In this document: one piece after another, positions 6,633-12,974 of the stretch
Layout: the number at the start of each line of letters is the position of its first letter
Position numbering within the stretch: position 1 is the first letter of the stretch
NCBI GenBank assembly: GCA_025356735.1
Contig: JANXRT010000466.1
Coordinates: 1-17,673 of the forward strand
From: Acetobacteraceae bacterium
GTDB taxonomy: Bacteria; Pseudomonadota; Alphaproteobacteria; Acetobacterales; Acetobacteraceae
Length of the DNA: 17,673 nucleotides
Direction of reading: 5' to 3'
Made by a program: the position numbers and the translations under genes
Notes under the pieces: generated by a model
Told to the model about the DNA's origin: nothing
Seen by the model: only the letters and a program-made list of their open reading frames with translations
The model's database searches: none

Positions 6633-7670
6633 CTAAAGTAATGCGGGTCCAGGGACGCTATCCCTGGCGGGGTTTGGGGCAGAGCCCCAACCTTGCTCGA
6701 TGAACGCCATGGCCTGTTTTTCCCAGGAAGGCAAAGCCCGCCCCGCCTGCCAGGCCGCCTCGCCCATGACGCGCCGCAGTTCGGCCGAGAAGATCAGCCG
6801 CCGCATCGCCTTCGACAATCCGACGAAATCGCCCGGCTCGCAGGTGACGCCGCCCTCGGCCGGCACCAGCACGGCGGCGGCACCGCCCTGCATCACCGCC
6901 ACCGGCAGGCCGTGCGCCAGCGCCTCCGCCACCGCCATGCCGTAGCCCTCGTAATGCGTCGCCAGCGCGAACAGGTCGGCGCCATGCCACAGCGCTTCCA
7001 GTGCCGGCCCGACAACCTCGCCGGCGAAGGTAACCCGATGCGTGATTTGAAGCGTCCCGGCCAACTCGACGAGTTGCCGGGCGCAGGCCGGATCGCGGTC
7101 CGGCGAGCCCGCGATGGTGAGATGCCAGTCAAGGTCGAACAGTTTTGACAATGCCCGCAGCAGCACATCGTGGCCCTTGCGCGGAATGAGCGTGCCGACC
7201 GACAGGATCCGGCACGTCGGAACGCCCGATCCGGCGGCGCGCGGCACCGCGTCGGTGCCCGGCGTGATCACTGCAATCCTGTCCCGCGCCACCGCGAAAT
7301 CCGTGACCAGCGTTTGCGCGGTCGTCTCGCTGGTGACGACCACGCGGCCCAGCGCCGGCAGCAGCCGCCGCTCGATCATGGCCAGCCGTGCCCGCTCCGC
7401 ATCGTCTAGCCCGGTTTCCATGGAGACCGGATGATGGATCAGCCCGGCGATGCGCGGCGACGACAGCTCCGCCGCCATGCCGTCGAAGGCAGGCAGCGCC
7501 AGCCCGTCGATCAGGACCAAGCCGTCATCCGGCAGGCAGCTTTCCGGCGTTGGCTCAACCACTTCGATCGTCCGGCCAGCCCGCCGCCACTCGTCCACCA
7601 TGCGGCGGTCATAGACATAGCCGCCGGACACGGTCTCGGACGGCTCCGGCCAGATCAGCGTCAGCTTCAT
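6633..7670 (-). CDS. Glycosyltransferase family 4 protein
   Basis: This is a 345-residue retaining GT-B glycosyltransferase. The N-terminal domain (1-150) starts with the beta strand KLTLIWPEP and a GGYVYDRRMVDEWRRAG segment. The C-terminal nucleotide-sugar domain has SVGTLIPRKGHD (157-168) and the EX7E motif HYEGYGMAVAEALAHGLPVAV, with Glu241 and Glu249. The ATG at 7670 fits the usual family start, but no clear ribosome binding site precedes it. The frame is open to a TTG at 7754. The last 18 codons (from WGSAPNPAR) lie in a dispersed palindromic repeat, so the tail is probably not part of the fold. The gene lies 96 nt after the flagellar flgN-like gene on the same strand. A role in flagellin or surface glycan modification is possible but only inferred from position. 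Confidence 0.88.
   Translation of the reverse strand: MKLTLIWPEPSETVSGGYVYDRRMVDEWRRAGRTIEVVEPTPESCLPDDGLVLIDGLALPAFDGMAAELSSPRIAGLIHHPVSMETGLDDAERARLAMIERRLLPALGRVVVTSETTAQTLVTDFAVARDRIAVITPGTDAVPRAAGSGVPTCRILSVGTLIPRKGHDVLLRALSKLFDLDWHLTIAGSPDRDPACARQLVELAGTLQITHRVTFAGEVVGPALEALWHGADLFALATHYEGYGMAVAEALAHGLPVAVMQGGAAAVLVPAEGGVTCEPGDFVGLSKAMRRLIFSAELRRVMGEAAWQAGRALPSWEKQAMAFIEQGWGSAPNPARDSVPGPALL
6649..6690. repeat. Dispersed palindromic repeat, copy 2, inside the glycosyltransferase 3' end
   Basis: Two hairpins stand in series: CCAGGGA-CGCTA-TCCCTGG (6649-6667) and TTGGGGC-AGA-GCCCCAA (6674-6690). The 24 bases at 6666-6689 are identical to 2576-2599, and a partial inverted copy lies at 2496-2515. 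The element codes for the glycosyltransferase C-terminus and ends 27 nt before the otnK start in transcript order. It may therefore affect mRNA stability or coupling. Confidence 0.85.
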
Positions 7671-7766
7671 CGGAGGGCAGACGTCAGGCTGAGCATGGCG
7701 GCTCCCGGAAAACTCAAGACTGAAAATACAAGGCTGGCGGATGGTGTGCCACAACCCCGTCCCTTG

Positions 7767-8153
7767 TCACGCCTGCGCGGACACGGCGACCGCGACCGAT
7801 GGCGGCTCGGCCAGCCGGCCCTCGGCGCCGTAGCGCGGCGCCGCCCGGGCGAGTTCCATCCGGCCGGCCCGGGCGACGATGCCGATCACCCGGCCCTGGA
7901 CCGCGATGGCACGCTCCAGCAGGATTCGGTTCTCGGCCGCCAGCGCCCGAAGCCGTGCCGCCAGGGCGCGCGTTTCGCCGCCGTCGGCTTCGAACGTTGC
8001 GGCCGGCTGCGCTGCGACGAAGCACACCGTCGCGTCCTGCTTGGCGGCCAGCAGCGTGCCGGCGCGCGCCAGGTCCATCGCCCGCAGCGCCTGGTTTTCC
8101 TGGCCGATGATGTCGGCCAGCCGTACGGCGGCGGCAATCAGCTCGGCGGTCAT
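7767..8153 (-). CDS. FlgN-like flagellar export chaperone
   Basis: This 128-residue, alanine-rich, mostly helical protein matches the FlgN/FlgK-chaperone pattern: an N-terminal helix LIAAAVRLADIIGQENQALRA, a central segment with LLAAKQDATVCFVAA, and a long coiled helix around ALAARLRALAAENRILLERAIAVQGRVIGIVARA. FlgN proteins escort hook-filament junction proteins to the flagellar export gate. Assignment rests on this pattern plus position: its ATG overlaps the stop of the rod-binding gene by 4 nt (ATGA), last of three tightly linked flagellar genes. Sequence conservation in this family is low, so the name is less certain than for its neighbours. Confidence 0.65.
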   Translation of the reverse strand: MTAELIAAAVRLADIIGQENQALRAMDLARAGTLLAAKQDATVCFVAAQPAATFEADGGETRALAARLRALAAENRILLERAIAVQGRVIGIVARAGRMELARAAPRYGAEGRLAEPPSVAVAVSAQA

Positions 8154-8482
8154 GGCCTGATCCTTGATGTTGTTGAACCTGGGGTCAGACCGGGGGCCGG
8201 CGACTTCCGTGCCTCCTGCATCCGCAGGATCTCGGCCAGGATCGGCTTGGCGAGGCCGATGCCGCCGCCCTGGGCGATCTTCTTGGCGATCTCGGTCACC
8301 AGCATCGGCTTCCAGGCTTCTTCCCCGGCGCCGCCGCCGAACTTCGAGGTTTTAACGGTGTCGAACATCGGTTGCAGCATCTGCCCGATGGTCATCGCCT
8401 CGAACTCGTGCGCCGACTTGCGCGCCTTCGCCAGATCGCTCCCGGCTGCGGCAGCCGCCGGTTGCACCGGGCCGACCGCCAT
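8150..8482 (-). CDS. Rod-binding protein, FlgJ N-terminal domain / CheL-like
   Basis: This 110-residue protein carries only the rod-binding domain of FlgJ, with no muramidase domain, as is usual for alphaproteobacterial FlgJ-like/CheL proteins. Recognisable stretches are AHEFEAMTIGQMLQPMF (24-40), the flexible FGGGAGEEAWKPMLVTEIAKKIA segment, and GGIGLAKPILAEILRMQE. It acts in the periplasm or rod lumen as a scaffold for rod assembly. Its ATG shares one base with the flgI stop (TGATG), and its own stop overlaps the flgN-like start, so the three genes form one translationally coupled operon. The Pro/Ser-rich C-terminal tail (about 92-110) lies outside the domain. Confidence 0.85.
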   Translation of the reverse strand: MAVGPVQPAAAAAGSDLAKARKSAHEFEAMTIGQMLQPMFDTVKTSKFGGGAGEEAWKPMLVTEIAKKIAQGGGIGLAKPILAEILRMQEARKSPAPGLTPGSTTSRIRP

Positions 8483-9576
8483 CAGCGCACCTGCAAATCG
8501 GCCTGCAGCGCGCCGGCGGCCTTGATCGACTGCAGGATGCTGATCAGGTCACGCGGGCTGACGCCGAGCGCGTTCAGGCTGCCGACAAGGTCGCGCAGGG
8601 TGGCGCTGCCGGTGAGGATGCCAAGCTTTCGATCCTTCTGGTCGTCGATCTGGATCGAGGTGCGATCCACCACCACGGTCTGGCCGTTGGAGAACGCGCC
8701 GGGCTGGCTGACGACCGGCGCCTCGGTCACCCGGATGGTGAGGTTGCCCTGGGCGATCGCCACCGTGCTGATGCGCACGTCCGATCCCATCACCACGGTG
8801 CCGCTCGCCTCCTCGACGATGACCACGGCTGGGCTGTCGGGCTTCACCCGCAGGACCTCCACCTGGGCCAGGACATCGATCGCGTCGCGGCCGGTAAGGT
8901 CGAGCGAGACCGTGCGCGGATCGGTGGCGCGCGCGATCGGGGCGACCGCCTGGTTGATCGCCTCGGCGATGCGCCGCGCCGTCGCCAGGTCAGGATTGCG
9001 CAACGCCAGCCGCATGCCCGTACGCGCATCGAGCCGGAACGGCACCTCGCGCTCTACCGTCGCGCCGTTGGCGATGCGCGCCGCGGTCGGCACCCCGCGC
9101 GTGACGGAAGCGCCGGCGCCGCGCGCCGCGATGGCACTGGTGGTCAGCGCGCCCTGCGCCACCGCATAGACCTCGCCGTCGGCGCCAAGCAGTGGGGTCA
9201 CCAGCAGCGTGCCGCCGGTGAGGTTGGTCGCGTCGCCAAGTGCGGACACCGATATGTCGATGCGGCTGCCGCTGCGCGCGAACGCCGGCAGCTCGGCCGT
9301 CACCATCACCGCGGCGACGTTCTTGGTCTGCAGTTTGGCTTCCTGGTCGCGGGTGTTGACGCCGAGCCGCTCCAGCATGCCGATCAGTGACTGGCGCGTG
9401 AACACCGCGGCATCGAGCTTGTCACCGGTGCCGTTCAGCCCGACCACGAGGCCGTAGCCCACCAGCTGGTTGGCGCGCACGCCCTCGATCTCGGCGATGT
9501 CCTTGATCCGCACCTGAGTCCAGCCGAGGGAGGGCGCGATCAGCAGGAGCAACGGGAGGAGAAATGAAAGATGCAA
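8482..9576 (-). CDS. flgI: Flagellar P-ring protein FlgI
   Basis: This 364-residue protein builds the periplasmic P ring around the flagellar rod. It has a Sec signal peptide (HLSFLLPLLLLIAPSLGW), then the highly conserved RIKDIAEIEGVRANQLVGYGL and VVGLNGTGDKLD, and the C-terminal GSLNALGVSPRDLISILQSIKAAGALQADL, all standard for FlgI at normal length. The start is TTG at 9576, five bases after AAGGA. No in-frame ATG exists before the upstream stop (9607-9609). A strong sigma-54 promoter lies about 95 bp upstream, and fliX is divergent. It is the first gene of the flgI, rod-binding and flgN-like operon. Confidence is very high. Confidence 0.97.
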   Translation of the reverse strand: MHLSFLLPLLLLIAPSLGWTQVRIKDIAEIEGVRANQLVGYGLVVGLNGTGDKLDAAVFTRQSLIGMLERLGVNTRDQEAKLQTKNVAAVMVTAELPAFARSGSRIDISVSALGDATNLTGGTLLVTPLLGADGEVYAVAQGALTTSAIAARGAGASVTRGVPTAARIANGATVEREVPFRLDARTGMRLALRNPDLATARRIAEAINQAVAPIARATDPRTVSLDLTGRDAIDVLAQVEVLRVKPDSPAVVIVEEASGTVVMGSDVRISTVAIAQGNLTIRVTEAPVVSQPGAFSNGQTVVVDRTSIQIDDQKDRKLGILTGSATLRDLVGSLNALGVSPRDLISILQSIKAAGALQADLQVR

Positions 9577-9634
9577 TGGCTTCCTTGCCGTCGGTGGGGT
9601 TGCGCATCAGGCGCCGGTATTGGTGTGGAAAGGT

Positions 9635-9669
9635 TTACCGGCCAGGTTGGGGGCGTTCGAAGCCGGTAA
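9635..9669. repeat. Inverted repeat flanking the predicted flgI transcription start
   Basis: TTACCGGC (9635-9642) and GCCGGTAA (9662-9669) form perfect 8-bp arms 19 nt apart. A third GCCGGTA sits at 9613-9619. They lie just around and downstream of the start expected for the sigma-54 promoter at 9671-9686. A regulator binding here could block or tune flgI transcription. Function is inferred only. Confidence 0.4.
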
Positions 9670-9670
9670 G

Positions 9671-9686
9671 CGCAAGCGCCGTGCCA
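9671..9686 (-). promoter_or_regulatory. Sigma-54 (RpoN) promoter for flgI
   Basis: Read on the - strand the site is TGGCACG-GCGC-TTGCG, matching the RpoN consensus TGGCACG-N4-TTGCW at every fixed position except the last base. The invariant GG and GC dinucleotides are exactly 10 bases apart. Transcription should start near 9660, giving a leader of about 84 nt before the TTG start of flgI. In Caulobacter, later flagellar operons use sigma-54 with the activator FlbD and its partner FliX, whose gene is divergent here. Confidence 0.85.
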
Positions 9687-9725
9687 CGCTTCGGGCGCAT
9701 GAAAGCGGCACTTCGCGGCGCCTGG

Positions 9726-9746
9726 GCCCGGCAACCGGTGCCGGGC
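9726..9746. promoter_or_regulatory. Palindrome upstream of the sigma-54 promoter, candidate enhancer (FlbD-type) site
   Basis: GCCCGGCA-ACCGG-TGCCGGGC has perfect 8-bp arms around a 5-nt centre. It lies about 75 bp upstream of the expected flgI start, a distance typical for NtrC-family enhancers. It also lies about 60-70 bp before fliX, so one bound activator could influence both genes. FlbD as the binding protein is inference. Confidence 0.5.
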
Positions 9747-9803
9747 GGCAGCGGCCACTCGGCACGAATTGCGCCGGGATCAACTGGAAAGGCGGTTCGC
9801 CGA

Positions 9804-10283
9804 ATGATGAGTTTCGCTATCGGCACCCGCCGCACCTCCGAGCCGGCTCGTATGGCCGCGCGAGCGGCGCGCGGTTCGGCGGGGTTCAACATGGCGTCAA
9901 GCCAGCCAGCCGCGGAGAACTCCTTGAGCGATGCAACAGAGCTTTCCGGATCGCTCACCGGCGCGGCACAGCTGGGTGGCCTTCTGGCCCTGCAGGAGCA
10001 GCAGCCCGCCCTCGAACACGAACATCGCGAGCGCGACCGCCGGGCACGGAGGCAGGGCCACGCCATGCTGGCAGCACTGACCGACCTGCAGCGTTGCCTG
10101 ACCGTGGGCGATCCCAGCGCGGCGCTGGACCGGCTCGTGGGCCTCGTCCGGACGATGCCGCTGGCGGCCGATCCGGTCCTGGCTTCCCTGCTGGCGGCGA
10201 TCGCCCTGCGTGCGCGGGTGGAGATTGCCCGGCGCTCCCCTGAAAACGGCACGGGAGCGCCGGCCTGGCCCACCAGTGGCTGA
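9804..10283 (+). CDS. fliX: Flagellar assembly regulator FliX
   Basis: This 159-residue protein matches FliX, the alphaproteobacterial regulator that couples early flagellar assembly to the sigma-54 activator FlbD. The C-terminal half is diagnostic: GGLLALQEQ (58-66), an Arg-rich helix RERDRRARRQGHAMLAALTDLQ, SAALDRLVGLV, and DPVLASLLAAIALRARVEIARRS. The N-terminal third is low-complexity with a short FAIGTRR...SAGFNM segment. The start is one of two adjacent ATGs at 9804 or 9807 after GGAAAGGCGG. The frame stays open upstream to 9564, but that part is Arg-rich, spans the flgI promoter and does not look like FliX. The gene is divergent from flgI with 227 bp between starts, and dksA follows, as in related genomes. 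Confidence 0.9.
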   Translation: MMSFAIGTRRTSEPARMAARAARGSAGFNMASSQPAAENSLSDATELSGSLTGAAQLGGLLALQEQQPALEHEHRERDRRARRQGHAMLAALTDLQRCLTVGDPSAALDRLVGLVRTMPLAADPVLASLLAAIALRARVEIARRSPENGTGAPAWPTSG

Positions 10284-10362
10284 TGATGGCTCCCGATGAT
10301 CGCTCCCGGCGACGCTCATATTACCGTTAGGCGTCAGCGCCTTGTTGCTTAGGCGCAAGCAC

Positions 10363-10391
10363 TTGGCGACGTTCGCCCGCGTCGCTATAAG
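10363..10391 (+). promoter_or_regulatory. Sigma-70-like promoter for dksA
   Basis: TTGGCG at 10363-10368 and TATAAG at 10386-10391 are separated by 17 bp. The -10 box matches TATAAT at five of six positions. Transcription should begin near 10398, about 80 nt before the dksA ATG. The rest of 10284-10477 holds only a 6-bp-stem hairpin (10337-10356) that might end the fliX transcript. Confidence 0.6.
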
Positions 10392-10477
10392 CCCGCTATC
10401 CGGCGGACCACCGGCCGGTATCGTGGGCTCCATTCTTCGCGTCTGGCGCCCGGACCCGAAAGCGCAGGACCGCTACG

Positions 10478-10894
10478 ATGATGGTGACGCTGCCCCCGGA
10501 CTACCGCCCCTCGGACACCGAGGAATTCATGAGCCCCGTGCAGTCGGAGTATTTCCGCCAGAAGCTGATGCGTTGGCGGGCCGAACTGCTGCGCGATGCC
10601 GACGGCACCTTGGCCAGCCTGTCGGAGGGCGGCATACTGGAGGCCGACATCACCGACCGCGCCAGCGTCGAGACCGACCGCGCGCTGGAGTTGCGCACAA
10701 GGGACCGGGCGCGAAAACTGATCAACAAGATCGACCAGGCGCTGGCCCGGGTCGAAGCCGGCACCTACGGCTACTGCGACGAGACCGGGGAGCCGATCGG
10801 CCTGCGCCGGCTGGAGGCGCGCCCGATCGCCACCATGTCGATCGAGGCCCAAGAGCGGCACGAGCGCATGGAGCGGGTGCACCGCGACGATTGA
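10478..10894 (+). CDS. dksA: RNA polymerase-binding transcription factor DksA (single-cysteine type)
   Basis: This 138-residue protein enters the RNA polymerase secondary channel and acts with (p)ppGpp to shift transcription. The coiled-coil tip motif DxxDxA is intact (Asp57, Asp60, Ala62 in ADITDRAS), followed by the conserved ETDRALELRTRDRARKLINKID. The zinc-finger region keeps only Cys100 (YGYCDETG). The three other E. coli cysteines are Thr, Ser and Ala, a pattern known in alphaproteobacterial DksA. The second arm is GLRRLEARPIATMSIEAQERHERMERVHRDD. The ATG at 10478 follows AGGA by 8 nt; the adjacent ATG at 10481 is possible. It lies downstream of fliX, where alphaproteobacteria often place it. 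The stop codon lies within a tandem repeat that continues beyond the gene. Confidence 0.95.
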   Translation: MMVTLPPDYRPSDTEEFMSPVQSEYFRQKLMRWRAELLRDADGTLASLSEGGILEADITDRASVETDRALELRTRDRARKLINKIDQALARVEAGTYGYCDETGEPIGLRRLEARPIATMSIEAQERHERMERVHRDD

Positions 10895-10950
10895 TGGGTT
10901 GCGGGTGCACCGCGACGATTGATGGGTTGCGGGTGCACCGCGACGATTGA
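10873..10950. repeat. 28-bp perfect tandem repeat (2.8 copies) over the dksA stop codon
   Basis: Copies occupy 10873-10900, 10901-10928 and 10929-10950 without a mismatch. The first copy encodes the last seven DksA residues (RVHRDD plus stop) and the next few bases. The other two repeat that sequence as non-coding DNA. The period of 28 is not a multiple of three. Each copy carries its own TGA, so a gain or loss of copies would leave DksA unchanged. It looks like recent slippage. Confidence 0.95.
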
Positions 10951-11002
10951 GATGGCGTGTTTCCGGCCAGGCTCGATAGCTCTGTCATGGCGGAGGCCTG
11001 TG

Positions 11003-11527
11003 ATGGATGACGCCAACCTGTACGACACCGACATCTGCACCTGGGCTGAACAACCGGCGGCTGCGCTCCGGTCATTGGAAGGGCGGCGTGACCTGCCCAA
11101 CCAGTTGGATCTGGTCAACCTTGCCGAGGAAGTCGAGGATGTGGGACGAGGCCCACTGAATGCCGTCTCGAGTCTGATCCGGCAAATCCTGACTCATCTG
11201 GTAATCGCAAGCACCCTTCGAGCCTCATCGTCGATGAAGCATTGGGCAAGTGAGGTTGCCACCTTCCATGCCGACAGGATGGGCAACTACCAGCCCAGCC
11301 TGCAGCCAAGGATCGAACTTCGAAAGCATTGGGTCCGCGCGCTTAAAGTCGCCAGGCTCAAGCTTGATACCTATGATCAGGTGGACTGGGCACGATTCGA
11401 GCACATCGTTACATATCAGGATCCGGTGGATTGCTGCCCAATCTCGTTGCATGAGTTATGCGTGGAAGACTTCGACTTTTACGCGGCAGTCGCCAAGATC
11501 GATCGTATTGCCGACAAAGACCCGTAA
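11003..11527 (+). CDS. DUF29 family protein
   Basis: This 174-residue protein fits the DUF29 pattern: N-terminal LYDTDICTWAEQPAAALR, then DLVNLAEEVEDVGRGPLNAVSSLIRQILTHLV, and a charged segment with HWASEVATFHADRMGN and LRKHWVRALKVAR. DUF29 proteins are widespread in alphaproteobacteria and cyanobacteria and have no established function. The ATG at 11003 is favoured by GGAGG at 10992-10996 with a 6-nt spacer; the frame is open upstream into the tandem repeat. There is no signal peptide or membrane segment. Codon choice is visibly less GC-biased than in dksA, which could indicate a later arrival. Its C-terminal part, with PISLHELCVEDFDFYAA, is poorly conserved in my recollection of the family. 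Confidence 0.8.
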   Translation: MDDANLYDTDICTWAEQPAAALRSLEGRRDLPNQLDLVNLAEEVEDVGRGPLNAVSSLIRQILTHLVIASTLRASSSMKHWASEVATFHADRMGNYQPSLQPRIELRKHWVRALKVARLKLDTYDQVDWARFEHIVTYQDPVDCCPISLHELCVEDFDFYAAVAKIDRIADKDP

Positions 11528-11603
11528 GCGGCGACTTCCTCGGCACGCCATAGCCGGCTAGGCTGATCTCCTGGACCATCAGAGTCCTCCGGGAGAAAAC
11601 GAA

Positions 11604-12926
11604 ATGATCCGTCGCCGCCATCTGCTGGCCGCATCCGCCGCCCTGCTCGCCGCGCCCGCGATCGTCGAGAGCGTCGGCGCCCAGGCCGCCTTCGACTGGA
11701 AGCAGGCCAAGGGCCAGAAAATCGAGGTCAACCTCTCCAAGTCGCCGCGCTCGGACGTGCTGCAGGCGCATCAGAAAGAATTCGAGGCGCTGACCGGCAT
11801 CACCGTCGGATCGGAGCAGATACCCGAGCAGCAGCAGCGCCCAAAGGTCGCGATGGAGCTGTCCACCGGCCATCCCTCGTTCGACGTCGTCAACGTCGCC
11901 ATGCACGTCCAGAAGCGGCTGATCGAGCGCGGCAACTGGATGGAGGACCTTCGGCCCTATCTCGCCAACCCAGGCCTGGTCGCGGCCGACTTCGACAAGG
12001 CCGACTTCTTTCCCGCCAGCATGCGCATCGCCACCAGCGCCGACGGCAAAATCAACGTCCTGCCGCTCAATCAGGACCTGTTCATCCTGATGTACAACAA
12101 GGAGCTGCTGGCGGCCAAGGGCGTCGCGGTGCCAACCACCTACGAAGAACTGATGGCCGCGGCGATCAAGCTGACCGACAAGGAAAAGGGCGTCGCCGGC
12201 TTCGTCGGCCGTGGCCTGAAGAACGCCAACGTGGTGCTCTACGACAACATCCTGCTGGGCTGGAATCAGGAGACCATCAGCGCCGACGGCCACACCCTGC
12301 TGACCGACACGCCGGCGGCGATCGAAGCGGGAAAATACTACCAGAACATCATGCGCCAATGCGCCCCCCAGGGCGTGGTCGGCTTCAACTGGAACGAGGC
12401 GCAGACCACGTTCAGCCAGGGCAGGGCGGCGTTCTGGTGGGATGCGATCGGCTTCACCGCGCCGCTGATCGACAAGACCAAGTCGAAGATCGCCGACAAT
12501 GTCGGTTTCGCCGTGCTGCCTTCCGGCCCCGATGCGCGGCACTCCGCCACCTTCATGGATGCTGTCGGCATCCCGGCGCAAGGCCGCAACAAGCAGGCGG
12601 CGTGGCTCTATATCCAGTGGGCCACCAACAAGGCGATGATGAACAACTACCTGCGCACCGGCTCCGGCACCCCGCCGCGCGCCAGCCCGTACACCGACGG
12701 CGACGTGCGTTCGGGCAGCGCCTTCCGGCCGGACTGGTTCGACACCGCCTTGGCCAGCCTGAAGATCGCCCGCTCCGGCCTGCCGGAAATCGTGCCGGTG
12801 ACCGAGTTCCGCGACACCATCGGCGTCGCGCTCAGCAACATCATCGGCGGTGCCGACGTGGCGACGGAGCTGAAGAAGGCCACCGCGACGTTCAAGCCGG
12901 TGCTCGACAAATCGAACGAGGCGTAG
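11604..12926 (+). CDS. Extracellular solute-binding protein family 1 (ABC transporter), Tat signal
   Basis: This is a 440-residue periplasmic binding protein of the sugar/polyol type (family 1). The N-terminus MIRRRHLLAASAALLAAPAIV is a twin-arginine-like signal, with cleavage likely after AQA near residue 28. The mature protein shows family features: FEALTGITVGSEQIP, SFDVVNVAMHVQKRLIERG, LPLNQDLFILMYNKELLAAKGV with YEELMAAA, GRAAFWWDAIGF and AAWLYIQWATNK. GGGAG lies 8 nt before the ATG at 11604. No permease or ATPase of the matching sugar family follows. The Liv genes at the window start belong to a different transporter class and cannot be assumed to be partners. A stem-loop after the stop suggests a single-gene transcript. 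The ligand is unknown. Confidence 0.9.
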   Translation: MIRRRHLLAASAALLAAPAIVESVGAQAAFDWKQAKGQKIEVNLSKSPRSDVLQAHQKEFEALTGITVGSEQIPEQQQRPKVAMELSTGHPSFDVVNVAMHVQKRLIERGNWMEDLRPYLANPGLVAADFDKADFFPASMRIATSADGKINVLPLNQDLFILMYNKELLAAKGVAVPTTYEELMAAAIKLTDKEKGVAGFVGRGLKNANVVLYDNILLGWNQETISADGHTLLTDTPAAIEAGKYYQNIMRQCAPQGVVGFNWNEAQTTFSQGRAAFWWDAIGFTAPLIDKTKSKIADNVGFAVLPSGPDARHSATFMDAVGIPAQGRNKQAAWLYIQWATNKAMMNNYLRTGSGTPPRASPYTDGDVRSGSAFRPDWFDTALASLKIARSGLPEIVPVTEFRDTIGVALSNIIGGADVATELKKATATFKPVLDKSNEA

Positions 12927-12937
12927 CCAACGCACTG

Positions 12938-12974
12938 CACGGTCAGGACGGGAAAGTGTCCCGTTCCTGCCGTG
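12938..12974 (+). terminator. Stem-loop after the solute-binding protein gene
   Basis: The 16-nt arms 12938-12953 and 12959-12974 pair fully except for two single-base bulges around a 5-nt loop (AAGTG). It begins 11 nt after the stop codon, as expected for a transcript end. Only a short TTT follows, at 12984-12986, so intrinsic termination may be partial. Confidence 0.6.

Noticed and set aside
8168..8200. GGGGTCAGACC near the end of the rod-binding gene as a repeat element
   Set aside because: Only one copy is visible in the window and the pairing half is imperfect, so it cannot be supported as a repeat here.
9756..9775. Possible sigma-54 site toward fliX (CGGCACGAATTGCG)
   Set aside because: It resembles the consensus, but GG and GC are only 8 bases apart instead of 10, which abolishes RpoN promoter function in known cases.
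9564..9803. An N-terminally extended FliX starting at 9564 behind GGGAGGAGAA
   Set aside because: The frame is open and the purine-rich site is attractive, but the extra 80 residues are Arg-rich, unlike FliX, run through the flgI promoter and overlap the flgI signal-peptide codons on the other strand.
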